DNA from: an uncultured Clostridia bacterium | GTDB lineage: Bacteria > Bacillota > Clostridia > JAAYHZ01 | Direction of reading: 5' to 3' | Length of the DNA: 23,323 nt | Assembly (NCBI GenBank): GCA_937894465.1 | Contig: CALCRE010000129.1 | Location: forward strand, 1 to 23,323 | In this document: piece after piece, positions 9,198 to 17,150 of the stretch | How the letters are laid out: each line of letters starts with the position of its first letter | Position numbering within the stretch: position 1 is the stretch's first letter | Notes under the pieces: model-generated | What the model was told of the DNA's origin: nothing | Database searches by the model: none | The model's input: only the letters and a program-made list of their open reading frames with translations | Translations under genes and position numbers: made by a program

Positions 9198-9226
9198 TTG
9201 TAGGATGTTTACTGTCGTGCTATATT
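9198..9226 (+). promoter_or_regulatory. Putative promoter for the beta-propeller lipoprotein gene
   Basis: TTGTAG (9198-9203), a 17-base spacer and TATATT (9221-9226) lie about 97 bases before the ATG at 9324. The match is fair and implies a ~90-base untranslated leader with no recognised structure. Confidence 0.5.
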
Positions 9227-9323
9227 ATTTATATGGAATTATTGCCCAATTGGGAGAAAAACTAAATGAAAATCTGTTTAGAGGAGTTTGTTTTGAGAAA
9301 AAACAGAAAGGACGACAGAAAAA

Positions 9324-11483
9324 ATGGAGAAGATACATAGGTTATTGGTGCTCTGTGTCATATTTACACTTTTTTTCACTGCTTGTACAACAAATGAGGC
9401 TGAGGAGGATAAAAACATAGAAAGCAGCCAAGAATCTAAAGTAACGACCACCACTGTTGATGATAAAGAACAGACAACAAAGACTTTTGATGAGAACGTA
9501 TATGTTAGGAATGTTCCGGATAATAGAAAGGTGACAAAGATCGGATATCAAGTTTTTGATGTTGCCATGCATTCCGGTGCATATCTTAAGACGGACGATA
9601 AAAATATCGCTTACGTCATGCTAGACGGTGCCACAGGTTTTGACGGAGTTTTAGTTGAAATTGACGTGGATACTATGGAGATGACCAATCAAATAGAACT
9701 GAAAAACACCATGGGCGGTTGGACCACTGCTGTTTCAAGTGACAATTTTGTCTATGTCGGAACCTATAAAGCCGGGCATTTATATCAATATGACCCTGAA
9801 ACCAAGACAGTTGTAGATCTTAAAACACCCACAGGTGTAGAAAGCTTCATTTACGGGATCTCTCCGGGGAAAGATGGTGACGTCTATTTTGGTACATTCC
9901 CTAATTGTATGCTTGGAAAGTATAATCCTAAAACAGGGTATAGTGTATTAGGAATTGTTCCCGTCAAGGAAAAGGAAGAGTATGTTCGCTCGACGGCATA
10001 TGCAAAGGATCTTGATGCAGCATTTGCCGGGGTAGGCTCTCATGTCGCCCTTATGATGGTGGATGAAATAACCGGTGAGGTTGTGGATATCTTGCCGGAG
10101 CAATACAAAAACATGGAATTTATCGTCACATTAAAATATACAGGCGGCAAGCTGATGCTTCGGTTGAATAATAACAAAGGATTGCTTTATGATATAAAAA
10201 GAGAAAACGGAAAACTTGTGGCAACATTGGAACAGGAGGGTTTCAACATCGGTTCCAACCAAATCACAGACATGTATGACGGTAAAATCTATTATTCCTA
10301 TAATGGCTATTTCTCCTATTACGATATTAATACGAAGAAGTTCACCGCAACATCCCAAGAGTCAGGGGGAGGCGGCTCGGCGATTGATTTGATCAAACTG
10401 AAGGATCAAGAGAAATTCCCCGGATATTCTTATGTATATACAACCACTGCAAACAAAGATAAGCAACTTGAATTGACAATCTATAATCCCGAAACAGGCG
10501 AAAGGGTCACTAAGTTTTTTGAAACCCAAAAGGTACCCACCGACCTACGAAGTATTGCATCCGGTCCGGATGGTAGGATTTACTCGAATGGCTATCTAAT
10601 CGGCGGTGCCGGGGCATATACCATTGGAAGTAATGAACCTTCCCGGCAGTACAAGATGATCGGCCAAGCTGAAAACATGGTGACAGTGGGAGAGAGAATT
10701 TATCTTGGTGTATATCCCGGTGGTTCCCTCTATATGTTCAACCCATATAAGGAAACTGACGGAAAAACCAATCCGTTAAAGCTTTTTAGCCTTGGTGAAG
10801 CGGAGAAGCAAGACAGACCTTTTGGCATGGCGGCACAAGACAATATCATCTATATCGGTACATTGCCCAACTATGGCGTTCTCGGTGGAGATTTCACCAT
10901 ATACAACACAAAAACATTCAAGTGGGAAATCATAAAAGAGCCTATAAAAGGGCAGGCTATCACCTGTGTAGCAGCAAACAAAGAGTATGCTGTAGGAGGA
11001 ACCACCATTTGGGGAGGCCACGGTATTAATCCTTCCACGACAAGTGCCAAACTGCTTGTATACCATATCGAAACGAAGGAATATAAAGTTGTGGAACTTC
11101 CCCGATCCGGAATTCCAATCGTTTCAGGACTTGCATTCGACAATAAGGGTAGGTTATGGGGCACTGCGGAAAGTTATTTGTTTGTTTATGACATTGAAAA
11201 AGACGAGTTCCAATATTTCGAAGTTGCTTTCCCGGAGAAGAACTTTGATAATGTCATGGTGGTCATCGACTCAACCATGTTATATAACTGGAAGGATCAC
11301 TATATGTATGGAATGACCTCGAGAAAAGGTTTCTTCAGGGTGGATCCGGATACAATGGAAATGGAATTTCTCAGTCCTCTTAATGGTGAGCACTTGATCA
11401 TGGGTGAGGATGGAAATATATATTTCTTTGTGAAGAACTCACTTTACGTGTATGGAGATGTTTTTATACCCACTTCTAAATAA
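9324..11483 (+). CDS. Large beta-propeller lipoprotein of unknown function
   Basis: A 719-residue lipoprotein: the signal MEKIHRLLVLCVIFTLFFTAC puts the lipidated Cys at residue 21. A Thr/Glu/Lys-rich linker (~25-60) precedes the folded part. The rest is a series of ~45-60-residue beta units with recurring phrases such as 'VYVGTYKAGHLYQYDP', 'GDVYFGTFPNCMLGKYNP', 'ERIYLGVYPGGSLYMFNP' and 'NIIYIGTLPNYGVLG'. These are the aromatic/Gly-Tyr strand pattern of beta-propellers (NHL/PQQ/Kelch-like), enough for one or two propellers. AAAGGACG (9307-9314) is 9 bases before the ATG. It follows the solute-binding lipoprotein but has its own likely promoter. An extracellular polysaccharide- or protein-binding role is inferred; no catalytic motif was recognised. 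Confidence 0.7.
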   Translation: MEKIHRLLVLCVIFTLFFTACTTNEAEEDKNIESSQESKVTTTTVDDKEQTTKTFDENVYVRNVPDNRKVTKIGYQVFDVAMHSGAYLKTDDKNIAYVMLDGATGFDGVLVEIDVDTMEMTNQIELKNTMGGWTTAVSSDNFVYVGTYKAGHLYQYDPETKTVVDLKTPTGVESFIYGISPGKDGDVYFGTFPNCMLGKYNPKTGYSVLGIVPVKEKEEYVRSTAYAKDLDAAFAGVGSHVALMMVDEITGEVVDILPEQYKNMEFIVTLKYTGGKLMLRLNNNKGLLYDIKRENGKLVATLEQEGFNIGSNQITDMYDGKIYYSYNGYFSYYDINTKKFTATSQESGGGGSAIDLIKLKDQEKFPGYSYVYTTTANKDKQLELTIYNPETGERVTKFFETQKVPTDLRSIASGPDGRIYSNGYLIGGAGAYTIGSNEPSRQYKMIGQAENMVTVGERIYLGVYPGGSLYMFNPYKETDGKTNPLKLFSLGEAEKQDRPFGMAAQDNIIYIGTLPNYGVLGGDFTIYNTKTFKWEIIKEPIKGQAITCVAANKEYAVGGTTIWGGHGINPSTTSAKLLVYHIETKEYKVVELPRSGIPIVSGLAFDNKGRLWGTAESYLFVYDIEKDEFQYFEVAFPEKNFDNVMVVIDSTMLYNWKDHYMYGMTSRKGFFRVDPDTMEMEFLSPLNGEHLIMGEDGNIYFFVKNSLYVYGDVFIPTSK

Positions 11484-11689
11484 CAAAAATGAATCGGACG
11501 TAACTTGTCGTTATTTAAAACCGACGGTGATACATAGAATGTGTTTAATGAAACGTTAATCGTATGTGAAACCCTTAAAAACACCGATATATGAGCAATT
11601 TAAAAAAGAGGGTGGATTACTTAGTGAAGACCGGAGTTTTTACGATTTGTTTAACGGCTACTTACAAGCACTTTCAACTAAAAATTACG

Positions 11690-11733
11690 CTCTACATAAC
11701 TTCTACATAATGATTCGGTATACTCTTGATAAT
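11690..11733 (+). promoter_or_regulatory. OmpR-type direct-repeat operator and promoter before the Met-rich membrane protein
   Basis: CTCTACATAAC (11690-11700) and TTCTACATAAT (11701-11711) are tandem copies with exact 11-bp period. GATAAT (11728-11733) is a plausible -10. The sequence at the expected -35 position (ACATAA) is poor, so an activator is expected. The same element occurs before 13654 and 18605. The predicted transcript begins near 11740, about 55 bases before the ATG at 11796. Confidence 0.6.
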
Positions 11734-11795
11734 AAGATGCTTAAAAAAAGATTATATTGTAACTGCCTTATTATTTTAGAGAGGATGGGTATTTT

Positions 11796-12125
11796 ATGAA
11801 TTGTCATGGAAATCATGATCGTAACAACAATGGTAATATGAATGAAAAAGGGAATAAAAGGCGCATGTCACACATGTTTATGATGCTTATATGTTGTGGA
11901 GCACCTGTTATACTACTTCTAATCATACTGCTACTGAGAAATGCCGGATTGGGAGCCGGAGCTAACGGATTTTTATCTATACTTGCGATGTTAGCATGTC
12001 CGTTAATGATGATGGTAATGATGCCAATGATGATGAAGTCACGTGAGGAGAAAAAGAATAATCAAACGCTCCATATTCCCATTCAACAGAACGAAATCGA
12101 TCAAGTTAAAAAGAAATCAGAATGA
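11796..12125 (+). CDS. Small Met/His-rich membrane protein, probable metal-related
   Basis: A 109-residue protein. Residues 1-26 are hydrophilic, rich in His and Asn, with one Cys (MNCHGNHDRNNNGNMNEKG). Two hydrophobic segments follow (about 27-47 and 56-79), then a Met cluster (MMMVMMPMMMK) and a charged C-terminus. Met clusters with His and Cys are usual in copper or other soft-metal binding membrane proteins. No named family is recognised. AGAGAGGA (11778-11785) lies about 10 bases before the ATG. The predicted two-component operator at 11690 is its promoter, linking it to the gene cluster downstream. Metal binding is inferred from composition only. Confidence 0.6.
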   Translation: MNCHGNHDRNNNGNMNEKGNKRRMSHMFMMLICCGAPVILLLIILLLRNAGLGAGANGFLSILAMLACPLMMMVMMPMMMKSREEKKNNQTLHIPIQQNEIDQVKKKSE

Positions 12126-12154
12126 TTTAAAATACTATAAGTAGGCTCTTTCGA

Positions 12155-12200
12155 CATTTTATAAGGATTTATAAGAACACTCCGTATTAGTTAACATAAT
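12155..12200 (+). promoter_or_regulatory. Weak possible operator/promoter before the YmaF-DUF2935 gene
   Basis: TTTATAAG occurs twice (12158-12165 and 12168-12175, 10-base period), and CATAAT (12195-12200) could be a -10. The spacing to the -10 resembles the three stronger direct-repeat promoters in this window, but only the ATAAG half of the element is matched. Treat as tentative. Confidence 0.25.
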
Positions 12201-12224
12201 ATATAAAAAGCAGTAATTTATATT

Positions 12225-13463
12225 ATGCCTATGGATCTTCATTCACATAACTACAGAGGAGCAACTTCCTTTAATGACGGACATACCCACAACTATTCAG
12301 GTACGACGAGCGCTGACCCGGATGAACCAAGACACACCCACGAAATGGCCGGGTATACCACAACAGATGCCGGTCATACGCATTATTATGCTGTTACAAC
12401 CGGTCCCGGAATAGAAGTACAAGGCGGTCATTATCATTATTATGAGGGAGTTACACAATATGCAAGCGGACATATGCATTCATTCGAAGGGTCTACTTCT
12501 GTATACCAAAATCAAATGAGTCCAACGTGGGAAGAGAATCGAAAGCTGACGAGAGAGGAATATATTCGTTTATCCTTGGAGCTAAACCTCTTCTTTGCCC
12601 GCATTGCAAAAGAACATTCGATATTTTTGGAAAGCGGTTTCACTGCTAAGGATGTAAGGCTGGCTGAAGAAGCTGAAAACTTCAAGATTCAATTTGAAGT
12701 GCTTTTAGCTGAAGCCACATCGCTGGCCAACGGCGTCATCAGTCCTGAAGTAGCTGCTTCGGGTGAGTTGGTAACACCGTTTACGCTAAATGCGGAGCGC
12801 GTTTCTCAATATTTTACCGGGATAAAAATAAATTCCAATATAACACGGGCTGAGGGTGGTTTGGTAGGAGGCCCGACGTCAATGTTAGGTCCGGTATTGG
12901 AACAAAGGGTATTTGTACTAAATCAGAAAGCAATAAGATTGACGACTGCATTAGCACAGTTTAAATCAAGAATATTGAACAGCGTGCTCGCTTGTAAACT
13001 ATTTACTGTAAACTATCCGCTTCTACTAGATCATATTTTAAGAGAAGCAAAACTTTACTTGAGAATGCTTGAAAAATTACAAAATCGGGAGGCAATTCTT
13101 GCAGCGAAGGATTTGCCTGATCAGGAGATTTTCTGGAATAGGATTATGGCGGAACATTCAAAATTTATACGCGGTTTGCTTGATCCTACAGAAGTAGAAT
13201 TGATTAATACTGCGAACGACTTTGGCAATGAGTTTGATGAATTAACCATGAATGCAATTGCCGCACAAGATCAAGCTATGAGCTTTGCCGGTGTTACCGC
13301 TGAAAGCTTAAAAGCTACACAAGATTTAAAAGAGTTTAAAACTGCAGGTACAAAAGGATTGATGGATTGTTCAATAAAAGCAATTGCATACCCGTTACTC
13401 GGAGATCACGTGTTACGCGAAGCAAATCATTTTATTAGAATATTAAAAATTATGGAGGTATAA
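12225..13463 (+). CDS. YmaF-type His-rich repeats fused to tandem DUF2935 domains
   Basis: A 412-residue cytosolic protein in two parts. Residues 1-95 hold six HxH motifs (HSH, HTH three times, HYH, HMH) in imperfect repeats of the form HxHxYxGxTS, the pattern of the YmaF family. Residues ~105-250 and ~285-412 are two DUF2935 four-helix units. Each has an early EHS (E130-S132; E310-S312) and a late DH-LREA (D269/H270; D394/H395), the paired acid/His ligands expected of a ferritin-like metal site. DUF2935 proteins are described as helical bundles with a metal site. A metal-storage or detoxifying role fits the neighbours. The start is uncertain: ATG 12225 (or 12231) has no Shine-Dalgarno site, and the frame is closed just upstream at 12204. 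Confidence 0.8.
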   Translation: MPMDLHSHNYRGATSFNDGHTHNYSGTTSADPDEPRHTHEMAGYTTTDAGHTHYYAVTTGPGIEVQGGHYHYYEGVTQYASGHMHSFEGSTSVYQNQMSPTWEENRKLTREEYIRLSLELNLFFARIAKEHSIFLESGFTAKDVRLAEEAENFKIQFEVLLAEATSLANGVISPEVAASGELVTPFTLNAERVSQYFTGIKINSNITRAEGGLVGGPTSMLGPVLEQRVFVLNQKAIRLTTALAQFKSRILNSVLACKLFTVNYPLLLDHILREAKLYLRMLEKLQNREAILAAKDLPDQEIFWNRIMAEHSKFIRGLLDPTEVELINTANDFGNEFDELTMNAIAAQDQAMSFAGVTAESLKATQDLKEFKTAGTKGLMDCSIKAIAYPLLGDHVLREANHFIRILKIMEV

Positions 13464-13509
13464 CCTTCTACCACTACATTTTTTATCGATAAGTGACATA
13501 AGTTAAAGA

Positions 13510-13559
13510 AGCCTGCCGGAATGACAAATACTTGGCAGGCTATATTCATGTCCTTTTTT
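13510..13559 (+). terminator. Rho-independent terminator after the YmaF-DUF2935 gene
   Basis: AGCCTGCC (13510-13517) pairs with GGCAGGCT (13534-13541), an 8-bp stem with a 16-base loop. A T-run (13554-13559) follows, separated from the stem by 12 bases, so the terminator is only of moderate quality. Confidence 0.6.
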
Positions 13560-13585
13560 ACTACATACATTTTATTTCCATTGCC

Positions 13586-13631
13586 TTCTTCATAAGTTCT
13601 TCAAACTACATTGGTACCATGTTATTAATAT
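13586..13631 (+). promoter_or_regulatory. OmpR-type direct-repeat operator and promoter before the spermidine-synthase-like operon
   Basis: TTCTTCATAAG (13586-13596) is followed directly by TTCTTCAAACT (13597-13607), an exact 11-bp period. TAATAT (13626-13631) is the -10, 29 bases from the start of the second copy; the same 29-base distance is found before 18605. The -35 position is poor. The downstream operon encodes the response regulator itself, so this would be autoregulation. Confidence 0.65.
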
Positions 13632-13653
13632 TGACGGAAGGAGAGAATTAAAA

Positions 13654-15960
13654 ATGACAGATACTAAAAATACTGAAAGTAAAGTTTTGATATTATTAAG
13701 CATTTTATTTATATCTATTTCCTTGTTTGTTTACCAAGTTGTGTTAACCAGGTTGTATTCGACTGTCTTATCATACCATTATGTGTTTTTAACGACATCA
13801 TTTTCGATATTAGGGCTTGGGATCGGTAGCATTATAGCATATAAAATGAGAAAAAAAATCAGGAATGCAGCATCAAACAAAAGAGCAACAGTCATTCAAA
13901 AAGATCTAAAAACACAAATATGCATAGGATCAATGATCCTGGCAATCAGCTATATATTCGTATTCGCATTAAACTATATACTGCCGTTTGTAAGCAGTGT
14001 GTTTGTTTACATCGTGCTAGGAACGATACCCTTCCTTGTGGGGGGATATGTATACTCTATACTTTTCACTGAGTTTTCCGGTATTAGCGGGAAACTATAC
14101 TTTGCAGATTTGATCGGATCCGGTGTAGGAAGTATAGCTGTCATCCTTCTATTAGATCACGCGGGTATGTTCAGAACGATTTTAGCGGTTGGTATCATAG
14201 CGTTAATTCCTTCATTGCTTTTATCTGCATCGTTGAAGAAAATTAAATTGATCAAGTATATTGTACTATTCGTACTTGTTTCCGGTCTTTTTTTACCCGG
14301 TCAATATATAATTTCAATGGAAAAGAACTTTAACGGAATACTGAAGAATAGTGATAAAACATATGGAAGTCTAAAAAACGCGGGGATGTCACCTGAAATC
14401 ATATTTTCTCAATGGAATGCATTTTCCCGAACAGATGTCATTAAAATACCACAACAACCTGAGAGCATGATCGTAACGATCGACGGATCAGCCAATGCTC
14501 CTATGTTTGAATTTGATGGAGATATTAAAAGTTTGGAAAAATTCAAGACGGATCCGGGTTTTTTGCCTTTTGCAATCGGTGTAAATGATAAGACATTGTT
14601 AATCGGGCCGGGTGGCGGCAGAGATGTTCTGTATGCATTAGCAGGGGGGAGCAAGGATATATCGGCTGTGGAAATCAATGCCGGTAGTATTGATGCTGTC
14701 AAAGCTTTTGGAGTGTATAACGGATATATATATGACAGACCCCAGGTGAAGGTATACGGTGAGGACGGCAGAAGTTTTGTCCAAAGATCAAAAGAAAAAT
14801 ATGATCTGATATTTTTATCACTTGTTATGACCAATACCTCCCAGGGTATGGCATATGCCTTGTCTGAAAACTATATACATACCGTAGAAGCAATGAAAGA
14901 CTACATGGATCATCTTAGTGACAACGGTAAGATTGCCTTTTTGGCTCATGATGAGTACGACCTTAGTAAAATTGTAGTGACAGCTGTGCAAGCGTTAAAT
15001 GAAAAAGGAATACCGTTAGAAGAGACACCGAACTATATCTCTTTATATTCCCAAGTTATGCAACACCAACAGGGGGCGGTAGCTATTCATGAGCCTGTGA
15101 TTATAATAAAAAACAAACCTTTCACAGAAGATGAGAGTGAAGAATTATTGAAGATTGCATCGGAAAACAAAATTATACCTTTATATGCTCCTCTGATTAT
15201 GGAAAAAGGACCATTGCATAAAATAAAGGAAGCAACAAGTACTATTCGGGAATATATTAATAGTTTTAAATACAATGTAACTCCTGCAACAGATAATAAC
15301 CCTTATTTTTATAATTTCAATAAAGGTGTTCCGTCAACCTTGATCACTATTTTGGTGGTGGTTGCCTTATGTAGTATTGTATTGTTCGCTCCTTTTGCCT
15401 CTAAACGCAGAAATTTAAAACCGACCCTGTATTTCAGTTTGCTCGGTATAGGATTTATGATGATCGAAGTTCCTTTGATACAAAAATTCATATTGTATCT
15501 GGGTCATCCAACATTGGCTTTTACGTTTGTACTGTCAGCGCTGTTGCTAGGTAGCGGTATAGGGGGATATTTAAGTAATACAAAGTTGTTTAACCGGGCT
15601 ACGAAAACTTTTTATCTGCCGGCTGCCATGGTGACTATAATCAGTATCCTATTGCTTGTGTCACTTGATTTCATCTTTGAAAGTACATCCGGCTCAAGCC
15701 TTATTGGAAGAATTTTGATTGCCTCCGTTCTTGTCATGCTTCAGGGATTCTCTATGGGAATGCCTTTTCCAAGGGGTATTAAGCTTGTAGGTGAAAGTAA
15801 AAGAAGTGATATAATCCCTGTAATGTGGGGTGTAAATGGTGTCATGTCGGTAATAGGGTCTGTTTTATCAGTTATTCTATCTATGACAATCGGATTTACA
15901 GGAGCATTGATCGCCGGAGCGATGATTTATCTGATTGTCAGCATGTTTAAGACATTGTAG
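13654..15960 (+). CDS. Membrane protein with spermidine-synthase-like (Rossmann methyltransferase) domain
   Basis: A 768-residue integral membrane protein. About six hydrophobic helices fill residues ~10-225. A soluble SAM/decarboxylated-SAM-type Rossmann domain occupies ~240-520, with GPGGGRD (318-324), AVEIN (acidic E340) and GEDGR (D371). More hydrophobic helices run from ~555 to the end. This architecture is known for uncharacterised 'spermidine synthase-like' membrane proteins. The segment after the third strand reads YDLIFLSLV where true aminopropyltransferases have a catalytic Asp (YDVI-hydrophobic-D-S), so a normal spermidine synthase reaction is doubtful. GGAAGGAG (13636-13643) precedes the ATG by 10 bases. 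It is the first gene of an apparent operon with the NusG-II protein and the two-component system, behind the 11-bp direct-repeat promoter. Confidence 0.78.
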   Translation: MTDTKNTESKVLILLSILFISISLFVYQVVLTRLYSTVLSYHYVFLTTSFSILGLGIGSIIAYKMRKKIRNAASNKRATVIQKDLKTQICIGSMILAISYIFVFALNYILPFVSSVFVYIVLGTIPFLVGGYVYSILFTEFSGISGKLYFADLIGSGVGSIAVILLLDHAGMFRTILAVGIIALIPSLLLSASLKKIKLIKYIVLFVLVSGLFLPGQYIISMEKNFNGILKNSDKTYGSLKNAGMSPEIIFSQWNAFSRTDVIKIPQQPESMIVTIDGSANAPMFEFDGDIKSLEKFKTDPGFLPFAIGVNDKTLLIGPGGGRDVLYALAGGSKDISAVEINAGSIDAVKAFGVYNGYIYDRPQVKVYGEDGRSFVQRSKEKYDLIFLSLVMTNTSQGMAYALSENYIHTVEAMKDYMDHLSDNGKIAFLAHDEYDLSKIVVTAVQALNEKGIPLEETPNYISLYSQVMQHQQGAVAIHEPVIIIKNKPFTEDESEELLKIASENKIIPLYAPLIMEKGPLHKIKEATSTIREYINSFKYNVTPATDNNPYFYNFNKGVPSTLITILVVVALCSIVLFAPFASKRRNLKPTLYFSLLGIGFMMIEVPLIQKFILYLGHPTLAFTFVLSALLLGSGIGGYLSNTKLFNRATKTFYLPAAMVTIISILLLVSLDFIFESTSGSSLIGRILIASVLVMLQGFSMGMPFPRGIKLVGESKRSDIIPVMWGVNGVMSVIGSVLSVILSMTIGFTGALIAGAMIYLIVSMFKTL

Positions 15961-16021
15961 ACTAAAGAGGATTATATGCCAAGGAGATGGATGTTTTTTG
16001 AAAGGGAGTAACCGACATTTT

Positions 16022-16417
16022 ATGAAGTTGATTACACATTATGACATTATACTTATGGCTTTGATTTTTGCGATAGCAGCATTATTGTTTATAAAATTTA
16101 TGATGAACAAAAATAAGTCTGTAGATGATATGGTCATGGTACAGCGGAATGGGGTAATATTATTACAACTAACAGATGATGAATTAAATAGAGCCGGTAT
16201 ATATGGGTTTGAGTTTGACGGAAAAATTGGATATATTGAAGTGAAAGATAGAAGAATAAGAATGCTACCTATGGATACAACCATTTGTCCACAAGCTATA
16301 TGCTCTGATACCGGATGGATTGATCGCGGTCCCCGGATAATTGTTTGTATGCCAAATCAAATCATTGTGAGGTATAAAAGCAATACAGACAACCGGATGG
16401 ATGGCATAGTATTTTGA
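16022..16417 (+). CDS. NusG domain II-like membrane-anchored protein
   Basis: A 131-residue protein: one N-terminal hydrophobic helix (about residues 8-25) and a small extracytoplasmic beta domain with GKIGYIEVKDRRIRMLPMD, then CPQAICSDTGWI and IIVCMPNQIIV. This is the pattern of small 'NusG domain II-containing' proteins with three conserved Cys. The open frame reaches back to TTG 15935 inside the previous gene. ATG 16022 is chosen because relatives begin directly with the membrane helix; GGGAG (16004-16008) lies 13 bases upstream. A TTG at 15998 with AAGGAG (15981-15986) is the alternative. It sits between the spermidine-synthase-like protein and the response regulator. Function is unknown; in related families it accompanies membrane redox or flavin systems. 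Confidence 0.7.
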   Translation: MKLITHYDIILMALIFAIAALLFIKFMMNKNKSVDDMVMVQRNGVILLQLTDDELNRAGIYGFEFDGKIGYIEVKDRRIRMLPMDTTICPQAICSDTGWIDRGPRIIVCMPNQIIVRYKSNTDNRMDGIVF

Positions 16418-16462
16418 ACCGTTGGGGTACCGGTTAAGTTCTACATAGGAGGTCGGATGAAA

Positions 16463-17149
16463 ATGAATGAAAAAATATTGGTGATTGATGATGAGGTTAA
16501 CCTTCTCAAAGTATTGAAGGACTATCTTACCATTGAGTCCTATGAGGTTTATACAGCGGAAAGGGGTAATAGAGCCATGGAACTGTTCCGTGAGATTAAC
16601 CCTGACTTTGTGATTCTGGATCTTATGCTTCCGGATATATCCGGAGAAGAAATTTGTAAGTTAATCAGGAAGGAATCCGATATACCTATTCTGATGCTTA
16701 CGGCAAAAGGTGGAGAGGAAGATAAAATATCCGGTCTATATATGGGTGCGGATGATTACTTGACAAAGCCCTTTAGCCCTAGGGAACTTGTTGGAAGAGT
16801 GAGGGCAATTCTCAGGAGAACGAAAGGTACGGCGGTATCCGATATCTTGGAGTTCGGTCATGGTAATTTGTCTATTGATATTCCGAAACATATTGTAAAA
16901 AAAGCCGGCGAAGTCATTAATTTAACGCCTAACGAATTTAAAATTTTATTAACGCTAGCGCAAAATCCCCGGAAAGTATTTACAAGGAGTCAATTGGTTA
17001 ACCTTGCTTTTGGTTATGACTTTGAAGGCTACGACCGTACTGTGGATACTCATATTAAAAATCTGCGACAAAAAATTGAGGATAATGCAAAAGAACCGGA
17101 ATATATAGTAACCGTATATGGGGTGGGATATAAGTTTGAAGGAAAATAG
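16463..17149 (+). CDS. OmpR/PhoB-family response regulator
   Basis: A 228-residue transcription factor. The receiver domain (1-120) has the acidic pocket D9/D10, phosphoacceptor D53 in VILDLMLP, T80 and K102 (TKPF). The C-terminal winged helix (~130-226) ends in the typical YDRTVDTHIKNLRQKIE and VYGVGYKFE. ATG 16463 is preferred over ATG 16457: AGGAGGT (16447-16453) gives 9 bases of spacing to the former and only 3 to the latter. The stop is one base from the kinase start, so the pair is co-translated. Such regulators bind tandem repeats with 10-11-bp period; three matching sites are found in this window (11690, 13586, 18524), which are its likely targets. Confidence 0.95.
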   Translation: MNEKILVIDDEVNLLKVLKDYLTIESYEVYTAERGNRAMELFREINPDFVILDLMLPDISGEEICKLIRKESDIPILMLTAKGGEEDKISGLYMGADDYLTKPFSPRELVGRVRAILRRTKGTAVSDILEFGHGNLSIDIPKHIVKKAGEVINLTPNEFKILLTLAQNPRKVFTRSQLVNLAFGYDFEGYDRTVDTHIKNLRQKIEDNAKEPEYIVTVYGVGYKFEGK

Positions 17150-17150
17150 A

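Noticed and set aside
9205..9420. 71-codon ORF overlapping the start of the propeller lipoprotein gene
   Set aside because: It overlaps the clearly better gene with its lipoprotein signal, lacks a ribosome site, and its composition is that of an out-of-frame reading.
11566..11799. 77-codon ORF starting with GTG before the Met-rich protein gene
   Set aside because: It has no ribosome site, matches no family, and contains the direct-repeat operator and -10 box of the next gene in its 3' half. It may be a remnant, but I cannot support it as a gene. The stretch 11484-11689 otherwise holds nothing I recognise.
14409..14834. 141-codon reverse-strand ORF inside the spermidine-synthase-like gene
   Set aside because: Antisense shadow of conserved coding sequence with no ribosome site or promoter.
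16436..16447. Single TTCTACATA copy just before the response regulator gene
   Set aside because: Only one copy is present, with no 11-bp partner and no -10 at the right distance. It overlaps the ribosome site, so chance is likelier than an internal operator.
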